DNA of 64,000 bases from NCBI RefSeq assembly GCF_016702655.1, contig NZ_JADJDO010000001.1:248001-312000 (forward strand), written 5' to 3'. Of the stretch, positions 28,974-36,992 are shown in pieces. Position 1 is the stretch's first letter. Every line of letters starts with the position of its first letter. The DNA is from Ideonella sp. Its GTDB lineage: Bacteria > Pseudomonadota > Gammaproteobacteria > Burkholderiales > Burkholderiaceae_C. A model generated the notes under the pieces. That model did not search any database, had not been told where the DNA came from, and worked only from the letters and a program-made list of their open reading frames with translations. The position numbers and the translations under genes are program-made.

Positions 28974-30446
28974 TCAGGTGCCGAGCGCGCGCACGACGGC
29001 CTGCGCGCACAGCGCCATCAGCCCGCCGGGCAGGATGCCGAACAGCAGGATCGCGGCCCCGTTGAGCGAGAGCAGCGTGCGCACTTCGCCGCTCGCGACG
29101 ATGGGTGCTGTCTGTACCGGCGCGTCGAAGTACATCACCTTGACGACCCGGATGTAGTAGTAGGCGCCAACGAGCGAGAGCAGCACCGCGACCACCGCAA
29201 GCACGATGTAGCCGGTGACGTTGGTCGTGATGATGGCCTGCAACACCGAGAGCTTGGCGTAGAAGCCCACCGTCGGCGGGATGCCGGCGAGCGAGAACAT
29301 GAAGATCGCCATCACGCCCGCATACCAGGGGCTGCGCGACGCGAGACCCTTCAGGTCGTCGATCTGCTCGGCCTCGTAGCCGCGCCGCGCGAGCAGCAGG
29401 ATGATGCCGAAGGTGCCCAACGTCGTGAAGACGTAGGTCACGACGTAGAACATCGCCGAGCTGTAGCCGTTGGCGGCCGAGTACGTGTTGGACGACACGA
29501 CGGTCGGCGTGAAGCCGAGCAGCATGAAGCCCATGTGCGCGATCGTCGAGTAGGCGAGCATGCGCTTCAGGTTGGTCTGCGCGATCGCGGCCAGGTTGCC
29601 GAGTGCCATCGAGCCGACCGACAGCACGATCAGCATCTGCTGCCAGTCCACCGCCAGCCCCGACAGGCCCTCGACGAGCAGGCGGAAGGTGATCGCGAAC
29701 GCGGCGAGCTTGGGCGCCCCGGCGACGAGCAGCGTGACCGCCGTCGGCGCACCCTGGTAGACGTCGGGCACCCACATGTGGAAGGGCACGGCGCCGAGCT
29801 TGAAGGCGAGGCCGGCGACGATGAACACGAGGCCGAAGGCGAGCACCGATTTCTCGATCGTTCCCGCGGCGATCGCCTTGAAGACCTGCGGAATGTCGAG
29901 CGAGCCGGTCGCGCCATACATCATCGACAAACCGTAGAGCAGGAAGCCGCTCGCGAGCGCGCCGAGCACGAAGTACTTCATCGCCGCCTCGGTCGCGGGC
30001 GCATGGTCGCGGCGCAGCGCGACGAGCGCGTACAGCGAGAGCGACATCAGCTCGAGGCCGAGGTAGATCATCAGGAAGTTGTTCGCCGCGAGCATCACCG
30101 AGATCCCGAGCAGCGAGAGCAGGCTGAGCGTGAAGAGCTCGCCTTTCAACATCTCGCGCTCGGAGGCATAGGCGCGTGCGTAGGCGAGCGTGATCATCAC
30201 GGCCACCGTGGCGAAGAAGCCGAGCAGATGTCCGAGCGGATCGGTCACGACCATGCGCTGCATCGCATAGAGCGTCGCGCCGCCGTCGAAATAGGCGAAG
30301 TGCATCGCCGCGACTACCGCCAGCGTAGCCTGCGAGAGCAGATAGGTCGGCGTGCGCAGCGGATGCTCGACCCACAGGTCGACCAGCGTGATCACGCAGG
30401 CCATCACGAGCAGCACGATCTCGGGGTAGATGGCGAGCCAGTTCAT
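28974..30446 (-). CDS. nuoN: NADH-quinone oxidoreductase subunit N
   Basis: This proton-pumping antiporter-like membrane subunit of complex I (490 residues, about fourteen spans) begins MNWLAIYPEIVLLVMACVIT. Conserved points include the TM5 glutamate region (YLGLELMSLSLYALVAL), GLAFKLGAVPFHMWVPDVYQG and KRMLAYSTIAHMG. The start is preceded by GGGAGGAG, which lies at the very end of the upstream repeat copy. It is the last subunit gene of the operon. Confidence 0.96.
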   Translation of the reverse strand: MNWLAIYPEIVLLVMACVITLVDLWVEHPLRTPTYLLSQATLAVVAAMHFAYFDGGATLYAMQRMVVTDPLGHLLGFFATVAVMITLAYARAYASEREMLKGELFTLSLLSLLGISVMLAANNFLMIYLGLELMSLSLYALVALRRDHAPATEAAMKYFVLGALASGFLLYGLSMMYGATGSLDIPQVFKAIAAGTIEKSVLAFGLVFIVAGLAFKLGAVPFHMWVPDVYQGAPTAVTLLVAGAPKLAAFAITFRLLVEGLSGLAVDWQQMLIVLSVGSMALGNLAAIAQTNLKRMLAYSTIAHMGFMLLGFTPTVVSSNTYSAANGYSSAMFYVVTYVFTTLGTFGIILLLARRGYEAEQIDDLKGLASRSPWYAGVMAIFMFSLAGIPPTVGFYAKLSVLQAIITTNVTGYIVLAVVAVLLSLVGAYYYIRVVKVMYFDAPVQTAPIVASGEVRTLLSLNGAAILLFGILPGGLMALCAQAVVRALGT

Positions 30447-30454
30447 GTCGTTCT

Positions 30455-30601
30455 CCTCCCGGTCGGCGCCGGGCCGCCCCAAGCCGACCGGGCTCCCCCT
30501 CGGGGGGACGCGACAACCGAAGGTTGCGGCGCAGGCTCACATCGCGAAGCGATGTGAAGGCGCAAGCGCCGGCCGCAGCCAACAAAGTGAGCTTGGGGGT
30601 G
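30455..30601 (-). repeat. Dispersed GC-rich repeat copy, nuoM/nuoN spacer (long form)
   Basis: Reading with the operon: ACCCCCAAGCTCACTTTG right after nuoM, then small hairpins (including CACATCGCTTCGCGATGTG), then CCCCCCGAGGGGG and CGGCTTGGGGCGGCCCGGCG. It ends in the GGGAGGAG that serves nuoN. The end shared with the lolD copy is nearly identical. Confidence 0.8.
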
Positions 30602-30607
30602 GTCATT

Positions 30608-32080
30608 TCAGAGCTTGCTCGACGCGACATGGCGCAGCAGTTCGGTCACCGAGCTCTGCATCAGGTCGGTGAACGGCTTCGGGTACACGCCCATCCACAG
30701 CACCGGAATCGCCAGCATCGCCAGCATCAGCACCTCGCGCGGGCTCGCGTCGACGAGGTCGCGCACGTCCTTGTTGGCCACCGCGCCGAAGTAGACGCGC
30801 TTGACCATCCACAGCGTGTACGCAGCGCCGAACACGAGCGCCGTCGCAGCGAGCGCGCCGAGCCAGAAGTTGGCCTTGACGCTGGCCAGGATCACCATCC
30901 ACTCGCCGACGAATCCGGCCGTTCCCGGCAGGCCGCAGTTGGCCATCGCGAAGAAGACGACGAGCGCGGTGTAGGTGGGCATGGTGTTGACGACGCCGCC
31001 GAAGCTCGCGATCTCGTGCGAGTGCATGCGGTCGTAGAGCACGCCGATGCACAGGAACATCGCCGCCGAGACGAAGCCGTGCGAGATCATCTGCACGATG
31101 CCGCCCGCGACGCCGAGTTCGCTGAAGAGGAAGAAGCCGAGCGTGACGAAGCCCATGTGGGCGATGCTCGAATAGGCGACGAGCTTCTTCATGTCCTTTT
31201 GCACCAGCGCCACGAGGCCGATGTAGATGACGGCGATGATCGACAGCGCGATCACGAGCCAGGCCCACTCGCGCGACGCGTCGGGCGTGATCGGCAGCGA
31301 GAAGCGCAGGAAGCCATAGGCGCCGAGCTTGAGCATGATCGCCGCCAGCACCGCCGAGCCGCCGGTCGGCGCCTCGGGGTGCACGTCGGGCAGCCAGGTG
31401 TGCACCGGCCACATCGGCACCTTGACCGCGAACGCGGCGAAGAAGGCGAAGAACAGCAGCGACTGCGCCGTCATCGGCAGTGGCAGGTCGTGCCAGGCCT
31501 GGATGTCGAAGCTGCCGCCCGATTTGTAGTACAGGTAGATCAGCGCGACCAGCATCAGCAGCGAGCCGGCCAGCGTGTACAGGAAGAACTTGAAGGCCGC
31601 GTAGATGCGGTTGGGCCCGCCCCAGACGCCGACGATGATGTACATCGGGATCAGCGTCGCCTCGAAGAACACGTAGAACAGCATGCCGTCGAGCGCGGCG
31701 AAGACGCCGATCATGATGCCCGAGAGGATCAGCAGCGCGGCCATGTACTGGTTGACGCGGAAGGTGATCGCCTCCCAGCCTGCGATCACGACGACGAGCG
31801 TGATGAAGGACGTGAGCAGCACGAACCAGACCGAGATGCCGTCCACGCCGAGGTGGTAGCGCACGTTGAACCGGTCGATCCAGGCGAAGTTCTCGACGAA
31901 CTGCATCGCCGCGGTGCCGCTGTCGAAGCCCGAGATCAGCGGCAGGGTGACCAGGAAGCTAGCCAGCGCTGCCACGAGTGCCAGCCAGCGTACGGCGCCG
32001 GCCTGCTCGTCACGGCCCAGCACCAGCAGCACGGCCCCTGCGGCGATCGGCAGCCAGATGGCCAGACTCAACAATCCCAT
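30608..32080 (-). CDS. nuoM: NADH-quinone oxidoreductase subunit M
   Basis: This antiporter-like pump subunit of complex I has 490 residues. It begins MGLLSLAIWLPIAAGAVLLV, has the FEATLIPMYIIVGVWGG segment with the key TM5 glutamate, FAAFAVKVPMWPVHTWLPD with the conserved lysine, and LVAYSSIAHMGFVTLG. Downstream RVYFG and YPKPFTD are normal for the C-terminus. It is intact and in frame, flanked on both sides by repeat copies. Confidence 0.96.
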   Translation of the reverse strand: MGLLSLAIWLPIAAGAVLLVLGRDEQAGAVRWLALVAALASFLVTLPLISGFDSGTAAMQFVENFAWIDRFNVRYHLGVDGISVWFVLLTSFITLVVVIAGWEAITFRVNQYMAALLILSGIMIGVFAALDGMLFYVFFEATLIPMYIIVGVWGGPNRIYAAFKFFLYTLAGSLLMLVALIYLYYKSGGSFDIQAWHDLPLPMTAQSLLFFAFFAAFAVKVPMWPVHTWLPDVHPEAPTGGSAVLAAIMLKLGAYGFLRFSLPITPDASREWAWLVIALSIIAVIYIGLVALVQKDMKKLVAYSSIAHMGFVTLGFFLFSELGVAGGIVQMISHGFVSAAMFLCIGVLYDRMHSHEIASFGGVVNTMPTYTALVVFFAMANCGLPGTAGFVGEWMVILASVKANFWLGALAATALVFGAAYTLWMVKRVYFGAVANKDVRDLVDASPREVLMLAMLAIPVLWMGVYPKPFTDLMQSSVTELLRHVASSKL

Positions 32081-32099
32081 GTTCTTGTTCTCCGGATCC

Positions 32100-32178
32100 T
32101 CAACGCCCGCCGGGGCGCCCCAAGGGCGTTGGCCGCCCCCCCGGGGGGCAGTGAGCGCAGCGAGCTTGGGGGGCTTTC
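32100..32178 (-). repeat. Dispersed GC-rich repeat copy, nuoL/nuoM spacer
   Basis: In operon direction: GCCCCCCAAGCTCGCTGCGC, then CTGCCCCCCGGGGGGC, and ending CCTTGGGGCGCCCCGGCGGG shortly before nuoM. It has the same two end modules as the other copies, in a short form. Confidence 0.78.
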
Positions 32179-32182
32179 ATAC

Positions 32183-34199
32183 TCAGCGCGCCAGCAGGCC
32201 GCCCAGGAACGGCCACAGCTGCCAGGTCATCAGGCCGACGACACCCAGGATCATGACCAGCGCGTACCAGTAGAGGTGGCCGGTCTGCACCAGGCGGACG
32301 ACGCCGGCGACGGCGCCGACGACGCGCGCCGAGCCGTTGACGAGCGCGCCGTCGATGACGCCGAGGTCGCCGCCCTTCCACAGCCCGCGCCCGAACCCGC
32401 GCGCCGCCGCGGCGAGCACATGTTCGTTGAACCAGTCGAAGTAGTACTTGTTGTCGAGCACGCGGTTGACGAAGGCCAGGCGCGCCTTGATCGCCGTCGG
32501 GATCTCCGGCTTCGCGATGTAGCCGACCCAGGCGGTCGACGAAGCCGGCCAGCGCGAGCCAGAACGGCAGCGAGCTCAGCCCGTGCAACGCCATGGCCCA
32601 CGCGCCGTGGAAGTGCGAGGCGAGTTCGGCCATCGCCGGGTGGCGCGCGGCGTCGACGACGATGGCATCGTCGAAGAAGCCGCTGAAGAGCAGCCCCCAG
32701 ATCGTGATGAAGCCCAGCACCACCGACGGGACCGCGAGCGCGACGAGCGGCAGCGTCACGACCCACGGCGACTCGTGCGGCGCGTGGCCATGACCGTGGT
32801 CGTGGTCGTCCTCGGCTGGGAAGGGCTTGTGGTGGAAGCGCTCGGGGCCATGGAAGACGAGGAAGTAGACGCGGAACGAGTACAGCGCCGTCACGAACAC
32901 GCTTGCCGCGACGGCGAAGTAGGCGAAGCCCGAGCCCGGCAGGTCGCTCGCGTGCACCGCCTCGATGATGTCGTCCTTCGAGTAGAAGCCCGAGAACAGC
33001 GGCGTGCCGACCAGCGCCAGCGTGCCGAGCAGGAACGTGATCCAGGTGATCGGCATGTACTTGCGCAGGCCGCCCATGTTGCGGATGTCCTGGTCGTGGT
33101 GCATGCCGATGATGACCGAGCCCGCGCCGAGGAAGAGCAGTGCCTTGAACGCTGCGTGCGTCATCAGGTGGAAGATCGCGACCGAATAGGCCGAGGCGCC
33201 GAGCGCCACCGTCATGTAGCCGAGCTGCGACAGCGTCGAGTAGGCGACGACGCGCTTGACGTCGTTCTGCACCACCCCGAGCAGGCCCATGAAGAGCGCG
33301 GTGATGGCGCCAATGACGAGCATGAACGAGAGGGCGGTGTCCGACAGCTCGAACAGCGGCGACATGCGCGCGACCATGAAGATGCCGGCCGTGACCATCG
33401 TCGCGGCGTGGATCAGCGCCGAGATCGGCGTCGGGCCCTCCATCGAGTCGGGCAGCCAGACGTGCAGCGGGAACTGCGCGCTCTTGCCCATCGCACCGAT
33501 GAACAGGCAGATGCAGGTCACCGTGATCAGCATCCATTCGGTGCCGGGGAAGGTGAGCGCCGCGAGCGCCGGGCCCTTGGCGAAGGCCTCGCCGTAGTTG
33601 AGCGTGCCGGCGTAGGCGACGATGAGGCCGATGCCGAGGATGAAGCCGAAGTCGCCGACGCGGTTGACGATGAAGGCCTTCATGTTGGCGAAGATCGCCG
33701 TCGGCCGCGTGTACCAGAAGCCGATCAGCAGGTAGCTCACCAGGCCCACCGCCTCCCAGCCGAAGAACAGCTGCAGGAAGTTGTTGCTCATCACGAGCAT
33801 CAGCATCGAGAACGTGAACAGCGAGATGTAGCTGAAGAAGCGCTGGTAGCCCGGGTCGTCGGCCATGTAGCCGATCGTGTAGACGTGCACCATCAGCGAG
33901 ACGAAGGTGACGACGCACATCATCAGCGCCGACAGGCCGTCGATCAGGAAACCGACTTCCATCTTCAGGCCGCCGAAGACCATCCACTCGTAGACGGTGG
34001 CGTTGAAGCGCGCACCGTCGAGCGCCACGTCGCGCAGCACGAGCGCGGACAGGACGAAGGAGACGAGCACGCCCAGGATCGTCACGCTGTGCGCGCCGGC
34101 GCGGCCGATCCCGCGCCCGAAGAAGCCGGCCAGCACAGCGCCGGCCAGCGGCGCGAGCGGGATCGCGAGGAGCACGGTCGGAGAAAGCGTGGTAGACAT
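32183..34199 (-). CDS. nuoL: NADH-quinone oxidoreductase subunit L (one frameshift)
   Basis: This is the largest antiporter-like subunit of complex I, with the long amphipathic C-terminal helix. It begins MSTTLSPTVLLAIPLAPLAG. FFGWEAVGLVSYLLIGFWY and KSAQFPLHVWLPDSMEGPTPISALIHAATMV hold the pumping glutamate and lysines. A histidine-rich loop (DDHDHGHGHAPHESP) precedes the last third. Near 32535 one extra base shifts the frame; the true C-terminus (WVGYIAKPEIPTAIK, then the helix to GGLLAR at 32183) continues in the next frame. Because the rest of the operon is intact, an error in the sequence is the likelier explanation. Confidence 0.9.
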
Positions 34200-34208
34200 G
34201 TTCCGGCC

Positions 34209-34532
34209 TCAGCCTTTGAGCTCGTCGAGCGCGTCGACATTGATCGTCGAGCGGTTGCGGAACAGCACGACCAGGATCGCGAGGCCGATCGCCGACTCGG
34301 CGGCGGCCACGGTCAGGATGAAGAACACGAAGACCTGGCCGGCCATGTCGCCCAGGTAATGCGAGAACGCGACGAAGTTCATGTTGACGGCCAGCAGCAT
34401 CAGCTCGATCGCCATCAGCAGCACGATCAGGTTCTTGCGGTTCAGGAAGATGCCGATCACCGACAGCGCGAACAGCATCGCGCCCAGCGACAGGAAATGG
34501 CCGAGCGTCACCGGCCCGAGGGTGGCCGTCAT
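34209..34532 (-). CDS. nuoK: NADH-quinone oxidoreductase subunit K
   Basis: This three-span membrane subunit of 107 residues has a region LIVLLMAIELMLLAVNMNFVA carrying the conserved glutamate of the membrane axis, and a second one in VAAAESAIGLAILVVLFR. It is slightly longer than the E. coli protein at the N-terminus (MTATLGPVTLGHFLSLGAML). The ATG at 34532 overlaps the nuoJ stop by four bases, so translation is coupled. Confidence 0.95.
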   Translation of the reverse strand: MTATLGPVTLGHFLSLGAMLFALSVIGIFLNRKNLIVLLMAIELMLLAVNMNFVAFSHYLGDMAGQVFVFFILTVAAAESAIGLAILVVLFRNRSTINVDALDELKG

Positions 34533-35167
34533 GGCTGGACCCCTCCCGTGCTGCCCGGCGCCGCCGCGGAGGGCGGCGTCGGCGCGACCTGCACGATGCG
34601 CAGCCGATCGGCCTTGCGCGCGCGGACCTGCTCGGACGGGTTGATGAACTTGCTGTCCTTGCGCTTGCGCAGCGTAAGCGCGATCGCGGCGATGATGGCC
34701 ACCAGCAGCAGCACCGCGGCGATCTGCAGCGGGTAGAGATAGTCGGTGTACATCGCGATGCCGAGCATCTTGGTGTTGCCGAGCCTGAGCGCGGCCTCGC
34801 TCGGTGCCGGCGCCTCGGCGAGGTCGAAGCCGCCGAGCAGCACCGCCGCCATCTCGAGCGCGATCACGACGCCGACGATCGCTGCGAGCGGGAAATGCTT
34901 CCAGAAGCCGGCGCGCATCTGGGCGACATCGATGTCGAGCATCATCACGACGAACAGGAACAGCACCATCACCGCGCCCACGTAGACGAGCACGAGCGCG
35001 ATCGCGAGGAACTCGGCCTTGAGCAGGATCCACAGGCACGAGGCGGTGAAGAACGCGAGCACGAGGTAGAGCGCCGAGTGCACTGCGGTGCGCGCCGTGA
35101 TGACGCGAAAGGCCGCGAACAGCAGCACGGCCGAGAAGACGTAGAAGAGCGCGGTGGTGGTGTTCAT
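34529..35167 (-). CDS. nuoJ: NADH-quinone oxidoreductase subunit J
   Basis: This five-span complex I subunit of 212 residues begins MNTTTALFYVFSAVLLFAAF. The conserved third span with its glycine-rich bulge is visible (LVLVYVGAVMVLFLFVVMMLD). The C-terminal 40 residues (KDSKFINPSEQVRARKADRL and a proline/alanine-rich end) extend past the last span, as usual for beta-proteobacterial forms. It overlaps nuoK by four bases. Confidence 0.95.
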   Translation of the reverse strand: MNTTTALFYVFSAVLLFAAFRVITARTAVHSALYLVLAFFTASCLWILLKAEFLAIALVLVYVGAVMVLFLFVVMMLDIDVAQMRAGFWKHFPLAAIVGVVIALEMAAVLLGGFDLAEAPAPSEAALRLGNTKMLGIAMYTDYLYPLQIAAVLLLVAIIAAIALTLRKRKDSKFINPSEQVRARKADRLRIVQVAPTPPSAAAPGSTGGVQP

Positions 35168-35191
35168 TGCGATGTCGGTGCGCGTCGCCGC

Positions 35192-35689
35192 TCAGCGGTA
35201 CTTCGCGTCGGCGGCGCGATTCGCGGCGATCTCGCGCTCGTAGCGGTCGCCCACCGCGAGCAGCATGTCCTTGGTGAAGTACAGGTCGCCGCGCTTCTCG
35301 CCGTGGTATTCGAAGATGTGCGTCTCGACGATCGAATCGACCGGGCAGCTCTCCTCGCAGAAGCCGCAGAAGATGCACTTGGTCAGGTCGATGTCGTAGC
35401 GCTTCGTGCGCCGCGAGCCGTCGGCGCGGACTTCCGATTCGATCGTGATCGCCATCGCCGGGCACACCGCCTCGCACAGCTTGCACGCAATGCAGCGCTC
35501 CTCGCCGTTGTCGTAGCGGCGCAGCGCATGCAGCCCGCGAAAGCGGGGGCTGAGCGGCGTCTTCTCCTCGGGGAACTGGATCGTGATGTGCGGCGACAGG
35601 AAATGGCGCCCGGTCAGTGCCAGGCCCTTGAAGAGCTCGGCGAGCATGAAGCTCGACAGCAGTTCCTTGATGGAGGAGACAGCGTTCAT
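35192..35689 (-). CDS. nuoI: NADH-quinone oxidoreductase subunit I
   Basis: This ferredoxin-like subunit of 165 residues carries clusters N6a and N6b. The two 4Fe-4S motifs CIACKLCEAVCP and CIFCGFCEESCP are complete. The N-terminal amphipathic segment (SFMLAELFKGLALTGRHFLS) docks it to the membrane arm. HIFEYHGEKRGDLYFTKDMLL is the usual C-terminal region. It lies between nuoH (92-base spacer without an evident repeat) and nuoJ. Confidence 0.96.
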   Translation of the reverse strand: MNAVSSIKELLSSFMLAELFKGLALTGRHFLSPHITIQFPEEKTPLSPRFRGLHALRRYDNGEERCIACKLCEAVCPAMAITIESEVRADGSRRTKRYDIDLTKCIFCGFCEESCPVDSIVETHIFEYHGEKRGDLYFTKDMLLAVGDRYEREIAANRAADAKYR

Positions 35690-35781
35690 GTCTGCCCCTC
35701 GTCCGACGGGTACGGGGGATGCGGGGCGGGGCCGCGCGGCCCGCGGAAGACACATTGCCACAGGATGTCTCATGTCTGGGC

Positions 35782-36846
35782 TCACTTCCAGATGTTCAGC
35801 GGCGACTGGATCCACAACCCGACGACGACCAGCCAGACGAGCGTGATCGGGATGAAGACCTTCCACCCGAGACGCATGATCTGGTCGTAGCGGAAGCGCG
35901 GGAAGGTCGCGCGCACCCAGAGGAACATCGTGACGACGACGAAGGTCTTGATCGCGAGCCAGATCCAGCCCGGGATCCAGTTGAAGAGCGCGCTGTCGAT
36001 CGGGGGCAGCCAGCCGCCGAGGAACAGCGTCACGGTCAGGATCGAGACCAGGATCATGTTCGCGTATTCGGCGAGGAAGAACATCGCGAACGCCATGCCC
36101 GAGTACTCGATCATGTGCCCGGCGACGATCTCCGACTCGCCCTCGACGACGTCGAACGGATGGCGGTTCGTCTCGGCCAGGCCGGAGATGAAGTAGACGA
36201 GGAAGATCGGCAGCAGCGGCAGCCAGTTCCAGGACAGGAACGACAGGCCCTTGTCGGCGAAGTAGCCCTCGCCCTGCCCGAGCACGATCTCGGTCATGTT
36301 GAGGCTGCCGCTGACCATCAGCACGACGACGAGCGCGAAGCCCATCGCGATCTCGTAGCTCACCATCTGTGCCGACGCGCGCAGCGCGCCGAGGAAGGCG
36401 TACTTCGAGTTCGAGGCCCAGCCGGCGATGATCACGCCGTAGACCTCCATCGACGTGATCGCCATCAGGAACAGCAGCCCGGCGTTGATGTTGGACAGCG
36501 CCACCTCGGGCCCGAACGGGATCACCACCCAAGCCGCAAGCGCGGGCATGATCGTCAGCACCGGACCGAGGAAGAACAGCGGCTTGTTGGCCGCCGACGG
36601 GCGGATGATCTCCTTGAAGATCAGCTTGACGGCGTCGGCGATCGGCGTCAGCAGACCATAGGGGCCGACGCGGTTCGGGCCGGGGCGGATCTGCGTCCAG
36701 CCTATGCCCTTGCGCTCCCACAGCGTGAGGTAGGCAACGCAGATCATCAGCGGCAGCACCAGCGCGACGATCTTGATCAGCGCCCAGACGGGCGGCCAGA
36801 AGCCGCCGAGGAGCGAACTGCCGTAGGTCGTGACGGTATCGAGCAT
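35782..36846 (-). CDS. nuoH: NADH-quinone oxidoreductase subunit H
   Basis: This eight-span subunit lines the quinone chamber (354 residues). The conserved stretches are LWERKGIGWTQIRPGPNRVG, FKEIIRPSAANKPLF and the acidic quinone-site loop AETNRHPFDVVEGESE. RATFPRFRYDQIMRLGWK is near the end. The ATG at 36846 was chosen because the open frame upstream of it runs through a repeat copy. It is intact. Confidence 0.96.
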   Translation of the reverse strand: MLDTVTTYGSSLLGGFWPPVWALIKIVALVLPLMICVAYLTLWERKGIGWTQIRPGPNRVGPYGLLTPIADAVKLIFKEIIRPSAANKPLFFLGPVLTIMPALAAWVVIPFGPEVALSNINAGLLFLMAITSMEVYGVIIAGWASNSKYAFLGALRASAQMVSYEIAMGFALVVVLMVSGSLNMTEIVLGQGEGYFADKGLSFLSWNWLPLLPIFLVYFISGLAETNRHPFDVVEGESEIVAGHMIEYSGMAFAMFFLAEYANMILVSILTVTLFLGGWLPPIDSALFNWIPGWIWLAIKTFVVVTMFLWVRATFPRFRYDQIMRLGWKVFIPITLVWLVVVGLWIQSPLNIWK

Positions 36847-36849
36847 GTC

Positions 36850-36988
36850 AGTACCGCCCGGCCGCCCGAAGGGACTGACACGCCCCTCGGGGGCAGCGAA
36901 CACAAGGCCGCAGGCCGCAGGACAGCCGCAGGCTGGTCCCGCGAAGCGGGATGCGGCTTTGCCGCACAAAGTGAGCTGGGGGCAGTCT
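36850..36988 (-). repeat. Dispersed GC-rich repeat copy, nuoG/nuoH spacer (long form)
   Basis: In operon direction: GCCCCCAGCTCACTTTGTGC, several hairpins (CCCGCTTCGCGGG; CAGCCTGCGGCTG), GCCCCCGAGGGGC, and a degenerate CGGGCGGCCGGGCGG just before nuoH. The core hairpins differ from the nuoM/nuoN copy while the ends agree. Confidence 0.75.
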
Positions 36989-36992
36989 CATG

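Noticed and set aside
35690..35781. nuoH/nuoI spacer as a further copy of the dispersed repeat
   Set aside because: It is GC-rich with short G/C runs but lacks both the CCCCCAAGCTCACT and the CTTGGGGCGGCCCGGCG modules.
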